Below, in pieces: positions 7,150 through 15,212 of a stretch of DNA of 64,000 nucleotides (position 1 is its first letter; each line of letters begins with the position of its first letter). The notes under the pieces are model-generated. The model did not search any database. It saw only the letters and a program-made list of their open reading frames with translations, and was not told the DNA's origin. This DNA is from Sulfobacillus acidophilus DSM 10332 (GTDB lineage Bacteria; Bacillota; Sulfobacillia; Sulfobacillales; Sulfobacillaceae): NCBI GenBank assembly GCA_000237975.1, contig CP003179.1:682001-746000 (forward strand), in the 5' to 3' direction. Both the position numbers and the translations under genes were made by a program.

Positions 7150-8532
7150 CTCAAAAATAAAAGTACTTGAACGGGGTTTCGTTGCCTCAAAATAAAAGGT
7201 CTTTGAAAATCGTATCATAGAGGGACCTCGTGCGGGGTTTCGAGGGGCATGGGGTCCCACAACCGGTTTTGGAGCCGTAGCAAATCGCGTCGAATCGCGG
7301 CGGGATTGAGCGACGTGTACTGCGCCGTTAAGACCGCTTTCTGTGCCGGAGACACAAGCGTATCCGGCAGCGCCAGGACCCGTTGGTAGGGAGTTTGGGC
7401 CTGATCATAGCGGCGGTAGGTGCGGGCTCCCCGACGCTCTTTGGCCACGGTCTTTTGTAACGGTTGAAAGAAATGGGTATAGAGGCGGAGGGTGGCATAG
7501 AGGTCGTTCAGCCATTGCACCTGTTCGGCCCCCTCATAGCGTAGATAGCCGACGAAGCGCCGCACCACCGACCAGTTTTTTTGCTCCACATAACAGCCGT
7601 CGTTTTTGTGATAGGCTCGGGCCCGCGTAAACATGATCGGGTGGCTATCGCACCAGGTCAGGAGATGGTGGTTGATGAATTCGCTTCCGTTATCCGAGTC
7701 GATCCCGCGAATCGGGAAGGGAAAGCGCGAGAGCTGGGTATCCAAGGCCTCGATCACCCATTTTCGGGCTTTATTCGGCAAGGCCACGGTTTCCGTCCAC
7801 CCGGTTAAGATATCGACCAAATCCAGGGTCCAGGCAAATTCGCCACGGGCTGCGCCGCCATCGTGGGAGACGAGATCGATTTCGAGAAATCCGGGATGGG
7901 TCGCATCATCCCATTCCGCCCACGTCCGGACCGGGATTTGCTGTTTGAGGAGGGGGCCGGGCTTGGTGCCGCTGCGCCCTTTGACCTCCAACCGCCGCCG
8001 TTCGGCGGCGAGAAAGCGGTCGATTGACGCGGCACTCATCTGCACGAGCTGATCGCGCACGGTAGGCTCTAAATGCCGTTCGCCGTGGGCTTCGAGCCGT
8101 TCCACCAACTCCGGTAAAAAGGGTTGTAACCGTTTGCCGGTGGGGAAGTTGAGAATGGCCCAACAGGTTGTCAAGGCGGCCTTGGCCGCCGCGCCATACA
8201 CCGGTTTACGTCCCCGGCCGGGGCGAACGGCGTGGGGTGTCGCCGACTCCGTGATGGCCGCCGCCCGGAGGGCGCGCGCCGCATAGGACCGGTTGTAACC
8301 ACACAGCGTTTGGAGTTGTTCGATCAGTCGGGCGCGCTGGCCTTTCGTCGCCTGGCGATACTGGGCCGCCAATTCACGAATCACCGCACGACGTTCGGGT
8401 AAGGATAACGGCATCAAGGCATCCTCCTGCCACGCATGATGCCGAGAATTTCGGCTTGCCATCACTGCACTCCTTTTCGAGTACATTTTTTTGTGAGGCA
8501 ACGAAGGGATTTCAAGTACATTTTTTGTGAGT
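7150..8532 (-). mobile_element. Insertion sequence with doubled terminal repeats and an integrase-core transposase
   Basis: Both ends carry two tandem copies of a roughly 22-bp motif, arranged as inverted repeats. On the left, CTCAAAAATAAAAGTACTTGAA (7150-7171) and CTCAAAATAAAAGGTCTTTG (about 7186-7205) flank TTCGTTGC. On the right, read inward, two CTCACAAAAAATGTACTTG-like copies flank the same TTCGTTGC block (8478-8532). The single gene between them reads leftward. No clear target duplication was found. It lies between the AT-rich island and a truncated lipoprotein gene. Confidence 0.82.
7215..8462 (-). CDS. DDE transposase with integrase core (rve)
   Basis: Using ATG 8462 (AAGGAG about 8 bases upstream) gives 415 aa; a longer form from 8501 would start inside the terminal repeat. 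The N-terminus (LPERRAVIRELAAQYRQATK, then LCGYNRSYAARALR) is a DNA-binding helical region. The catalytic core shows D in GFLEIDLVSHDGG, D in IDSDNGSEFIN and E in YVEQKNWSVVRRFVGY. The C-terminus is basic. The family is one of the IS481/ISNCY-like integrase-core transposases; I did not fix the group. The frame is intact, so the element may be active. Confidence 0.85.
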   Translation of the reverse strand: MASRNSRHHAWQEDALMPLSLPERRAVIRELAAQYRQATKGQRARLIEQLQTLCGYNRSYAARALRAAAITESATPHAVRPGRGRKPVYGAAAKAALTTCWAILNFPTGKRLQPFLPELVERLEAHGERHLEPTVRDQLVQMSAASIDRFLAAERRRLEVKGRSGTKPGPLLKQQIPVRTWAEWDDATHPGFLEIDLVSHDGGAARGEFAWTLDLVDILTGWTETVALPNKARKWVIEALDTQLSRFPFPIRGIDSDNGSEFINHHLLTWCDSHPIMFTRARAYHKNDGCYVEQKNWSVVRRFVGYLRYEGAEQVQWLNDLYATLRLYTHFFQPLQKTVAKERRGARTYRRYDQAQTPYQRVLALPDTLVSPAQKAVLTAQYTSLNPAAIRRDLLRLQNRLWDPMPLETPHEVPL

Positions 8533-8636
8533 CAAATCGGGGGTCGGCGGGCGAACCGTCGAACAGCTTAGGACTTCGCGGGTGAGCCGTGTGATGTCGC
8601 GAGGCGAAACGACTTGGTTTTTACGTAGGCCGATGG
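8533..8636. other. Short spacer between IS and truncated lipoprotein paralogue
   Basis: No gene or clear signal is seen. It separates the right end of the insertion sequence from the point at 8637 where similarity to the upstream PLD-like lipoprotein gene begins abruptly, so it marks an old rearrangement joint. Confidence 0.4.
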
Positions 8637-9359
8637 GAAGCCGCCGCAGTCGTCACCGGCGCCCCAGCCCAAGTGGCCGTTCAGGTCTTTCAGGCGGACT
8701 AGTCGGATTGACTGGCCGGTCCTAGCCCAAGGCGGTCTCTGGTCTTGTCGACCGGAGCGACGCAGACTCTCGCGGCGCTGTTCCTCTCGTCCGGGCCAAT
8801 TAAAATGATAACCGAGGAAGTCGGCGACGATCCCGCCCTTTTGGCCCTCATGGCGGCCGCTGGCGCACGCTTGCGGCTGTTGGTGCCGACACCGACCTCC
8901 GCGGCTACGACTGCCCGACTCGCCGCCTTAGCCGCTGCGGGGGTCCACATCCGGACGCTGGCCTCGCCCTATGTGCATGCGAAAATCATTGTGACGCCGA
9001 CAACGGCCTTTCTAGTCTCCCAGAATCTGTCCTCCGTGTCGCTCCAAGACAACGAAACGGGCCTCATGGTCACCGGATCCGCTCGGATGCAACTCGCCAC
9101 GTGGTTTCAACAGTGGTGGGCCCGGGCGACGCCGTGGACATCGGCCGATACGCCGTCCGCGGAACCCTCACCGCCCACAGCTTCTCATCGACCGTGGCTT
9201 CCGGACGGCGCGTCCATGGCGACCGTCCGCCAACTTTGGGGGCCGCCCGCGCGCACGTATCCCACGATCTATCACGGCCAATCCCAAATCGCTTGGGTGT
9301 ATCCGACAGCAACCGTCTATTTCGTTGGCCAGCGGCTCGTGGCGGTGGTTGACCGTTAA
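8637..9359 (+). pseudogene. 5'-truncated PLD-like lipoprotein paralogue
   Basis: From 8637 the sequence follows the gene at 2332-3318 in frame (EAAAVVTGAPAQ against EAVAVATGAPAQ). The signal peptide and the first HxK motif are absent, and in-frame stops occur at 8700 (TAG, Trp in the paralogue) and 8709 (TGA). Beyond them the frame is open from 8745, retaining EEVGDDPALLA, the second motif HAKIIV and SQNLSSVSLQDN. Unlike the upstream copy it continues into a C-terminal region (VRQLWGPPARTYPTIY to VGQRLVAVV) that resembles a small SmpA/BamE-like fold by eye. Probably non-functional, though a short internal product from 8745 is conceivable. Confidence 0.75.
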
Positions 9360-9432
9360 AATTTAGCTCATCCGCCGGACGATCTGTTTGGACCTCTTTG
9401 TTTTTGACAACGCCATTACGCATTAAGAGGAG

Positions 9433-9969
9433 ATGACGATAGCCTTGATTCGGGCCTCCTCCCCAGAGCAGACAGCGTCCGCGATTCTCAAATCGTTAGG
9501 GTGTGGCCAACCGATTCCTGTCCCCTTGGGAGACCTTTGCACGAAACTGGGCATTGACGTTCTTCAAGCTCGCTTCAAAGACGATAACATTTCGGGCATG
9601 ATTCGTCGAATGGACGACGGACACGCGATTATCTACGTCAATCGGAACCAGAGTCCGGCGCGGCAGCGATTTACCACCGCGCATGAGTTGGGTCACTTTT
9701 TGTTACATCTCCGGAGTACCGACAAAGAAGGGCTCATTGAACGGGGTGATATTCAAGAGTGATATCGACGAGACAAGGATTCTTCACGGGAAGAGCGCGA
9801 GGCGAATCGCTTTGCGACCGCATTGCTCATGCCTGATTTTGTGATCCGTGAGTTGGGGGGCAGATACCCTGTGGATCTTTTCGCTCAGTTTTTGGCCGTC
9901 TCACCAGAAATTTTGGCAATCCGATTAAAAAATTTACGAAGGGAGTGCGAGAATGAGCGGTTTCGCTGA
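9433..9969 (+). pseudogene. ImmA/IrrE-type metallopeptidase with one in-frame TGA
   Basis: Residues 1-109 include the zinc-binding HELGH motif (TTAHELGHFLLHL) of the ImmA/IrrE (COG2856) family, preceded by the usual N-terminal helical region. A TGA at 9760-9762 interrupts the frame after DIQE. The same frame continues for 68 codons with the conserved EANRFATALLMP motif and a C-terminal SPEILAIRLKN helix, to a TGA at 9967. A single Trp-to-stop change (TGG to TGA) explains the break. These proteases cleave HTH repressors that control mobile elements; a degraded HTH-like gene follows immediately. AGAGGAG abuts the ATG, so the start may be the TTG at 9445. Confidence 0.8.
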
Positions 9970-10192
9970 CTGGATTCGCTGGGAGCGAGCGGCCCGCGGC
10001 TGGAGCGTCACCGAATTGTTGCCCTTGTAGAGGCTTGGGGCGTCAATGCTGCCGATGTGGTGGGCCTTGCGCTACCGATGGGGCGAAACAGATGGTAACG
10101 CCATTGTGGAAACGCTTGTGCGCCGATGGCCTGCCCTCACAACGGCGCAGAAAGCGGCTATTGATGCATTGTTGACGTCATGGCCGTCATGA
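9953..10192 (+). pseudogene. Small HTH-like partner gene with one in-frame TAG
   Basis: The frame opens with MSGFADWIRWERAARGWSVTEL, resembling the first helices of an XRE-type domain (RxxRGWSVxEL). It hits TAG at 10028-10030, then stays open in the same frame for a further 53 codons (ALRYRWGE, LTTAQKAAIDALL) to TGA at 10190-10192. The ATG at 9953 overlaps the ImmA-like gene by 17 bp, so the two formed a coupled pair. The stop-interrupted state matches that of its neighbour and suggests the module is decaying. The HTH assignment is tentative. Confidence 0.5.
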
Positions 10193-10249
10193 TGTCGCGT
10201 TACCTCACGTTTTCTTAGGGGTCTGGTTCATTCGTACTCTCGCACCCGT

Positions 10250-10270
10250 TCCCGCGGCGCTGCCGCGGGA
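10250..10270. repeat. GC-rich hairpin upstream of phage-type gene
   Basis: TCCCGCGGC (10250-10258) pairs perfectly with GCCGCGGGA (10262-10270) around GCT. It lies about 15 bases before the ribosome binding site of the gene starting at 10296. Comparable hairpins precede the next genes, at 10955-10984, 11812-11824, 12120-12148 (weak) and 12848-12865. Confidence 0.6.
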
Positions 10271-10295
10271 GGACATGGGGGCGGAGGTGAAGTGA

Positions 10296-10955
10296 ATGGG
10301 TCATTATCGTGTCTTGGTGATTTTACCGTCGGAGGCGGAGGAAGACGACGCCGAAGGCTATGTCGAAGACCTGCTGGCCCCTTATGACGAAAATCTGACG
10401 GTGGATCCCTATTGGGAAGATTGTGGGTGCCGCCAACAACGGGCCTGGCTCCAACTGGCCGATGCGACGGCTCAAGCGCATGGCTACGCCCACTGGGAGG
10501 CTTGGCGCGAAGCCATGCGGACGGAAGCAGCGAACCAACCCTCTGACGTCCTCTACCTCGACCACGTCCCGGCGTTTCGATCGATTTTTCAAATGCTCGA
10601 CATTCAAGCGGCTCAGCAGGCCCCTGAAACGCCCGCCGATCCGAATTGCCCGACCTGTCACGGTCGCGGCCGGTACCGCACGATCTACAATCCCGGCGCC
10701 CGCTGGGATTGGTGGGTGATTGGCGGACGGTGGGATGACCCCGCAGGCAATATTCGTCGTCTCCGCGAGTGGCCGGCCGACGCCCCGCCGATCGCCGTCG
10801 TGACACCCGACGGCACGTGGCACGAACAGGCCGAAGTCGGTTGGTTTGGATCCACCCATGCCGTCATGACGGATGCGGAGTGGCAGCAACGGTGGACGGA
10901 CTGGCGGGCGCTCTATGGCGATTACTGGGCGGTCTCCGTCGACTGCCATATTTAG
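10296..10955 (+). CDS. Phage-type hypothetical protein with CxxC zinc-knuckle-like motif
   Basis: This 219-aa acidic protein starts at ATG 10296 behind GGAGGTGAAGTG. It begins MGHYRVLVILP, then has YDENLTVDPY, a single CPTCHGRGRY motif near residues 117-126, and the string NPGARWDWWVIGGRW near 132-146. The combination of DENLxVxPY, a CxxCxGxG motif and KWDWYxIGGRW-like text is familiar from hypothetical proteins of phages and mobile elements; no function is established to my knowledge. It is first of the early-type cluster. Confidence 0.7.
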   Translation: MGHYRVLVILPSEAEEDDAEGYVEDLLAPYDENLTVDPYWEDCGCRQQRAWLQLADATAQAHGYAHWEAWREAMRTEAANQPSDVLYLDHVPAFRSIFQMLDIQAAQQAPETPADPNCPTCHGRGRYRTIYNPGARWDWWVIGGRWDDPAGNIRRLREWPADAPPIAVVTPDGTWHEQAEVGWFGSTHAVMTDAEWQQRWTDWRALYGDYWAVSVDCHI

Positions 10956-10984
10956 CCCGCCCGGCTCCTGCCGGGCCATCGGGC
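10955..10984. repeat. Bulged hairpin between genes
   Basis: CCCGGC (10960-10965) pairs with GCCGGG (10970-10975) around TCCT. The stem extends through GCCCG (10955-10959) with CGGGC (10980-10984), leaving a CCAT bulge. It lies between the stop of the upstream gene and the AGGAGG site of the gene at 11016. Confidence 0.6.
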
Positions 10985-11015
10985 ATCGCCAATCCATCAT
11001 CAGGAGGTCGAAATC

Positions 11016-11831
11016 ATGTCCACTCGTGGATTTGTCGGCATCGGTACGGCAGAGCAATGGACTGCGCGGTATAATCACGCCGATTCGTATCCCACCGGGC
11101 TAGGCCCGGACGTCTGGGCCACCGCGCAACGCTTCTGGCAAGAAGACCATCACTTAGACGGTTTCGCCCAACGCCTGTTGAGTTTCACCGATTGGCGGCA
11201 AATGGCGACCGATGGCGTGTGCGAATATTGCGGCCAACGGACGGGGCAACCGCACTCGATTAGCGGCACGCTATTCGTGCATGCGGAGACGCCAGCCCAG
11301 ACGCTTGAGGACTATCGGGCCGAATTGCAACGCCGCGGATACAAAAAGCGGGCGGCCCAAAAAGCCGCCGCGGAGGAATGGCCCATCATCCAAAATATCC
11401 GCCGTACCGGCTATCCGGATCCTGAGGCCCGCTATCACCCACACGATAGCACCGATCCGGCGGCGATCGACATCACGCCCCAGAATGTGGACTGGCTGTT
11501 CATGGAATGGGGCTATATTGTCGATCCCGATCGTCATGGTCTGCACGTGTTCGTCGGGATGATTCCGACCCCCGTGACCTACACGGTCGAAATTATTCGG
11601 GCCAATGGCACCTGGGAATTATGGACCGACAAAGAACGGTTCACGGGTGCTCTGGTCGGCACCTATGACCTGACCGGGCCCGAGCCTGATTGGGAGGCCG
11701 TCGAACAAGCCGGCTATGCCGTGCGGGACCAGCTCGAAGACGCGTTTGCCGCCAATCCGGATCATCCCCTACTGGCCGCCGTCCGGCGGTTGCCGCCCGT
11801 CGAGGTGTGGGACCGGCGGCCGGTATCGTAA
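11016..11831 (+). CDS. Hypothetical protein of the MSTRGFVGI type (phage/mobile element associated)
   Basis: This 271-aa protein starts at ATG 11016 behind AGGAGG. Its N-terminus (MSTRGFVGIG, then YNHADSYPTGLG) matches a widespread uncharacterised family beginning MGTRGxIG..YNHxDSYPxGLG. A CEYCGQ pair lies near residue 69-72, and a helical Lys/Ala-rich segment (KKRAAQKAAAEEW) near 108-122. The second half is tryptophan-rich with beta character (LFMEWGYIVDP, GLHVFVGMI). No catalytic motif was recognised. It is likely co-transcribed with its neighbours. Confidence 0.7.
   Translation: MSTRGFVGIGTAEQWTARYNHADSYPTGLGPDVWATAQRFWQEDHHLDGFAQRLLSFTDWRQMATDGVCEYCGQRTGQPHSISGTLFVHAETPAQTLEDYRAELQRRGYKKRAAQKAAAEEWPIIQNIRRTGYPDPEARYHPHDSTDPAAIDITPQNVDWLFMEWGYIVDPDRHGLHVFVGMIPTPVTYTVEIIRANGTWELWTDKERFTGALVGTYDLTGPEPDWEAVEQAGYAVRDQLEDAFAANPDHPLLAAVRRLPPVEVWDRRPVS
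11812..11824. repeat. Short hairpin at gene end
   Basis: ACCGG-CGG-CCGGT overlaps the last codons of the gene at 11016-11831. It precedes the AAAGGAGG site (about 11845-11852) of the next small gene. Confidence 0.45.
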
Positions 11832-11864
11832 GCGGTTTCGTTCAAAAGGAGGCACCCCCACCCC

Positions 11865-12119
11865 ATGGTTCGCGTGACGATTCCCCCGTCATTCCATCAG
11901 GCCCTCGATCCCTATTGCCGTCGGCATCCGCGCCGGGTCTGGGCGGACCCGGTTCAACACCACCTGTGGCTGGAGGTCGACTTTCGCGCGCGGACATCGT
12001 GGTACGACGTCCTGAAATGGATCCCACTGGCGTTAAGTGACGCGTTCCCGGCGTATCACGGATGGACATGGTCCTTTGGACAGCCCCCCGCGATTCACGG
12101 AACGTTCCGTCTCCATTAG
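11865..12119 (+). CDS. Small hypothetical protein
   Basis: The product is an 84-aa basic, tryptophan-rich protein with ATG 11865 behind AAAAGGAGGCACCCC. No family was recognised. It lies between two phage-type genes in the same direction with short gaps, and codon usage looks like that of its neighbours, which supports it being a real gene of the mobile element. There is no signal peptide or membrane segment. Confidence 0.6.
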   Translation: MVRVTIPPSFHQALDPYCRRHPRRVWADPVQHHLWLEVDFRARTSWYDVLKWIPLALSDAFPAYHGWTWSFGQPPAIHGTFRLH

Positions 12120-12177
12120 GTGGCGCCCTTCCCGTAACCCTTCGCCACACGTGTAGCGTTTTAAGGAGGAATTCTTC

Positions 12178-12615
12178 ATGTTTCGTTTCGCTCGTGTGAC
12201 ATCCGCACCGGATGCCCGGTTGCCGCACCGCGCCACCGCTCAATCGGCGGGATACGACATTTTCCCTTATATTCCCGAACCGTTGACGATTCAACCCGGT
12301 GCCATGGCGCTCATTCGCACGGGGATTAAAGCCTACATGCCCCCGGGCTGGGTGCTGTTGCTGATGGTCCGTTCGAGCGTCGGGATTAAACGTCGACTCG
12401 TCATTCCGAACAGCGTTGGGGTGATTGATGGCGATTATGCCGATAATCCCGACAACGAGGGCGAAATATTCCTGGCGCTGTGGAACATCGGCGATCAGCC
12501 ACAAACCGTTCATCCGACCGACCGGCTCGCGCAAGGGATCTTTCTGCCGTATGGCGTCGTGGCGGACGATGCCGCGGACTCTGTCCGCGGCGGGGGCATC
12601 GGCAGCACCGGATAA
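12178..12615 (+). CDS. dut: dUTP diphosphatase (deoxyuridine 5'-triphosphate nucleotidohydrolase)
   Basis: The enzyme hydrolyses dUTP to dUMP and pyrophosphate, keeping uracil out of DNA. At 145 aa it has the normal length for a trimeric dUTPase. Conserved motifs are visible: AGYDI (motif 1), RSSVGIK (motif 2), NSVGVIDGDYADN (motif 3, catalytic Asp), a motif-4 region around DRLAQGIFLPY, and C-terminal RGGGIGSTG (motif 5). The strong site TTAAGGAGGAATTCTTC precedes ATG 12178. Placement with a nuclease and a recombination ATPase suggests a phage-style nucleotide and replication module, not the host copy. Confidence 0.92.
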   Translation: MFRFARVTSAPDARLPHRATAQSAGYDIFPYIPEPLTIQPGAMALIRTGIKAYMPPGWVLLLMVRSSVGIKRRLVIPNSVGVIDGDYADNPDNEGEIFLALWNIGDQPQTVHPTDRLAQGIFLPYGVVADDAADSVRGGGIGSTG

Positions 12616-12894
12616 GGCGGGGAAGGAACGACGTGTGTCCGTCTAATTAGATAAAGCTCCTAATTGTCGGGAAGGCATGCCATAAAAGCGTGGCGCTTAC
12701 ACAACAGATGGATTTCACTGGTCCCTATGAGGGGTTGTAACCACTACTATGTGGCCCGCGTCCGCTCGTGTTTGGATTTATGGCGGCCCTACCCGATGGG
12801 CGGAGACCCCGGACACCTTCACCACCTCGCTCCGGCTTCCATCCCATGCCGCCCCCCGGGGCGGCTGTTGTCTATTGCGAAGAGGAGGAATCGT
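12616..12894. other. Leader region of the Cas4-like nuclease gene
   Basis: The 279 bases between dut and the nuclease gene hold no convincing gene. A frame open from 12664 joins the nuclease but lacks a ribosome binding site and has atypical residues. A perfect hairpin, GCCGCCCC (12848-12855) with GGGGCGGC (12858-12865), stands about 18 bases before AGGAGG at 12883-12888. Confidence 0.55.
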
Positions 12895-13977
12895 ATGGAC
12901 GCACCTGCGCCGTTATCGGAGCGGCCCTTGTTGAGCACCCAGGCGCTCTGGCATCAGCATCTGCAACAGCGCTTGATGGAACCGCCGCCGTTTGATCCGA
13001 CCGAAATTCGCCTGTCCGAGGCGGGCCAGTGTCCTCGCCGGCAAACCTTGCGGGCCCTGGGGTATGCGGCCGCGTTGCCGACGCCGCGGGAACTCGCCAT
13101 CTTTGAAACCGGACATTGGGTCGAAGATCGCCTCGCAGCGCTTTGGGAAGCGCGCCATCCCGGTCAGGTGAATCGTCAAGTGACCGTAACGTCACCCTTC
13201 GGCACCGGGCATATCGACCTCTATATCGAGCCGTTAAACCACATTGTGGAATGTAAAACGACGACGGAGAAACGGCGGACCGAACTCCCGCTCAAAAGCC
13301 ACGTCGACCAAGTCACGCTGTATCTCCATTATTGGGGGAATGCCCGCGGGGCGACGGCGGAAATCGCGTACTACATCAAGGAAACCGGCAACATTCTTGC
13401 ATTTCCGGTGACTTATGACGCGGCCCGCGCCCGGGAGCTCATCGTCGGGCTAATGGAGGTTCAGTATGCGATTCAGCTCACTCGCGAGCCCTTGCCGATT
13501 CCCGACGACTACCAAGCCACGCAGTATCCCTGCGCGTGGTATACGGCGGACGGCCTCGCCCGGTGCCCCTATTGGGAGCACTGCTGGGGCAGCTCCGTGA
13601 CCCCGATGCCCGACAAAAAACTCGGCGTGGTCGCCGTCGCGCCCGCCTTAGCCGGCGATGTCGACGAATATGCGACGATCCGGCAAAAGCAGCAAGCCCT
13701 GAAAGGCCAACTCGACATCTTAGCGGTGCGTCGCGAGCAATTGGAAGCCGGCTTTCGCACCTTGTTGGATGAGCGCCGGGCGCAGGCTCTCCGGGCCGGA
13801 GACCTGACCATCAAACGCACGCCGATTGCCGGCCGCACGACGGTCGACCTCAAAGCCGCCATTGCGGATGGCGTCGTCACCGAAGCGCAATTGCAACCCT
13901 ACACCGTGCAACATGAGGGCTATGATCGTTGGACGGTGCAACAGGCGAAACCCCGTCAACACAAACAGGAGGGATAA
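12895..13977 (+). CDS. PD-(D/E)XK nuclease, Cas4/RecB-like
   Basis: Start is ATG 12895, six bases after AGGAGG, giving 360 aa. The nuclease core shows a conserved Glu-containing FETGHWVEDRL helix, Asp in GTGHIDLY, ECK in IVECKT and Gln in HVDQVTLYLHY, fitting the Cas4/AddB-like branch. Cysteines at QCPRR and at PCAWY, ARCPYWEHC suggest a 4Fe-4S cluster. The C-terminal 120 residues form a helical region with likely coiled coil. The gene ends 6 bp before the Sak4-like ATPase gene, so the pair probably cooperate in phage-type recombination. No CRISPR array is nearby. Confidence 0.85.
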   Translation: MDAPAPLSERPLLSTQALWHQHLQQRLMEPPPFDPTEIRLSEAGQCPRRQTLRALGYAAALPTPRELAIFETGHWVEDRLAALWEARHPGQVNRQVTVTSPFGTGHIDLYIEPLNHIVECKTTTEKRRTELPLKSHVDQVTLYLHYWGNARGATAEIAYYIKETGNILAFPVTYDAARARELIVGLMEVQYAIQLTREPLPIPDDYQATQYPCAWYTADGLARCPYWEHCWGSSVTPMPDKKLGVVAVAPALAGDVDEYATIRQKQQALKGQLDILAVRREQLEAGFRTLLDERRAQALRAGDLTIKRTPIAGRTTVDLKAAIADGVVTEAQLQPYTVQHEGYDRWTVQQAKPRQHKQEG

Positions 13978-13983
13978 ATTCTG

Positions 13984-14922
13984 ATGGCTGCGACGATTAC
14001 CTTTGCAAAAGCCGAAAAGTCTCAAGCGAAAGCCCGCATCGGGCTGATTGGCCCGGCTGGGTCCGGCAAAACCTATACCGCGCTGCGGATGGCGTCGGCG
14101 ATGGGCCAGAAAATCGCCGTGATTGACACGGAGCACGGCTCCGCGTCCAAGTACGCCGACGAGTTCACCTTTGATGTCGCGACTTTGCCGGATTTCGATC
14201 CCCGGACCTATATGGCCGCGATTCAGGCGGCGGCCGAGTCGGGCTACGAGGTGTTGGTGATTGACTCGGCCAGTCACGAGTGGTATGCCTGTCTCGAAAT
14301 GGTGGACCGCCAGGCGCCCCGTTTCGGCGGGAACGCTTGGGCTGCGTGGAGCCAAGTGACGCCGTTGCACCGGAAATTTGTCGACACGCTCCTCGATGCG
14401 CCACTCCATGTCATTGCCACGTTTCGGGCCAAGACGGAATACGCTCAAGTGACCGGAGCCAATGGCAAGACCGAAATTCAAAAAGTGGGCGTCGGGGCTG
14501 TGACCCGCGATGGCATGGAGTATGAGCTGGACATCATTGGAGAGCTCGACCTGTCGCATGTGCTGACCATCACCAAGACCCGATACCGCGACATCGCGAA
14601 CAAACAATTTGAACAACCGGGCGAAGATCTGGCGAAGCTGATCTTGCAGTGGCTCCAAGCGGGCGCTCCGACCGAGACGGTCGAGCGGTTAACCACCGAG
14701 CAGGGCAAGCAGCTGTGGGCCTTTGCCCAGCAGCATCAACTGGATGTGCCGGCATTGCTGACGCTGGTCAATAGCCTGCTGGGAACAGCTCACACGTCGT
14801 TGCGGGATCTGAGCCGCGCCGAAGCTGACCGGCTGTTGGCTGATATTGCAAGCGGCATCTTAACGGTTCCGTCGGCGGAACCGATCCCGCCAACAGACGG
14901 GAGTACTGCCAAAGCGCTTTAG
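13984..14922 (+). CDS. Sak4-like phage recombination ATPase
   Basis: This 312-aa P-loop ATPase has Walker A GPAGSGKT (23-30), an acidic DTEHGSASKYAD motif, and a Walker B strand VLVIDSASHEW near 85-95. It matches the AAA_24/RecA-fold proteins of phages, a group that includes Sak4 single-strand-annealing partners. The C-terminal 90 residues are helical and variable. Pairing with a Cas4-like nuclease and dUTPase supports a role in element replication or recombination. The start at ATG 13984 lies behind a weak GGAGGGATAAATTCTG site. Confidence 0.8.
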   Translation: MAATITFAKAEKSQAKARIGLIGPAGSGKTYTALRMASAMGQKIAVIDTEHGSASKYADEFTFDVATLPDFDPRTYMAAIQAAAESGYEVLVIDSASHEWYACLEMVDRQAPRFGGNAWAAWSQVTPLHRKFVDTLLDAPLHVIATFRAKTEYAQVTGANGKTEIQKVGVGAVTRDGMEYELDIIGELDLSHVLTITKTRYRDIANKQFEQPGEDLAKLILQWLQAGAPTETVERLTTEQGKQLWAFAQQHQLDVPALLTLVNSLLGTAHTSLRDLSRAEADRLLADIASGILTVPSAEPIPPTDGSTAKAL

Positions 14923-14929
14923 CCGTCAA

Positions 14930-14980
14930 GTTTACCCGGGTACAGTCCCGTATGCTCATTAAAAGTGTACCCGGGTACAC
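14930..14980. promoter_or_regulatory. Paired palindromic operator
   Basis: Two copies of TACCCGGGTA occur 35 bp apart centre to centre. The first is at 14933-14942 within TTTACCCGGGTACAG; the second, at 14965-14980, is a perfect 16-bp palindrome, GTGTACCCGGGTACAC. They lie in a gene-free stretch just after the ATPase gene. Such pairs are typical binding sites for a dimeric repressor. The cognate regulator is not evident in the window. Confidence 0.6.
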
Positions 14981-15212
14981 AACGCCTTTAGACCGGAGTT
15001 TCGTTGTCCGTCCGAGCTAACAGTGACTCGGACATGTGCCGTCATTCTCGTCATTCCGCAAAAGAAAGCGAAGGGCTAACGTGGGCCGCTTCATGGGACC
15101 AATCCGTTGCTCTTCTCACGCGAACAATGCGTATCTCCGAGTCGGAAGGAGACCGACCAGTTGCTCACCACAATGGCTCCGTAACGGGCGAATGTTCGCC
15201 CATTGTTCCTGT

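Noticed and set aside
9760-9762. TGA read as selenocysteine or a recoded codon
   Set aside because: The residue expected is not catalytic, no SECIS-like stem is adjacent, and the next gene has a TAG at a similar kind of position, so simple decay is more likely.
10228-11078. Long minus-strand frames opposite the first phage-type gene
   Set aside because: They mirror the third-position GC of the plus-strand gene and encode Arg/Pro-rich text.
12664-12894. N-terminal extension of the Cas4-like nuclease
   Set aside because: The frame is open but has no ribosome binding site, unusual residue content and a strong hairpin; ATG 12895 has AGGAGG at ideal spacing.
12895-13977. Cas4 of a CRISPR-Cas system
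   Set aside because: No cas1, cas2 or repeat-spacer array is present; neighbours are phage-type recombination genes.
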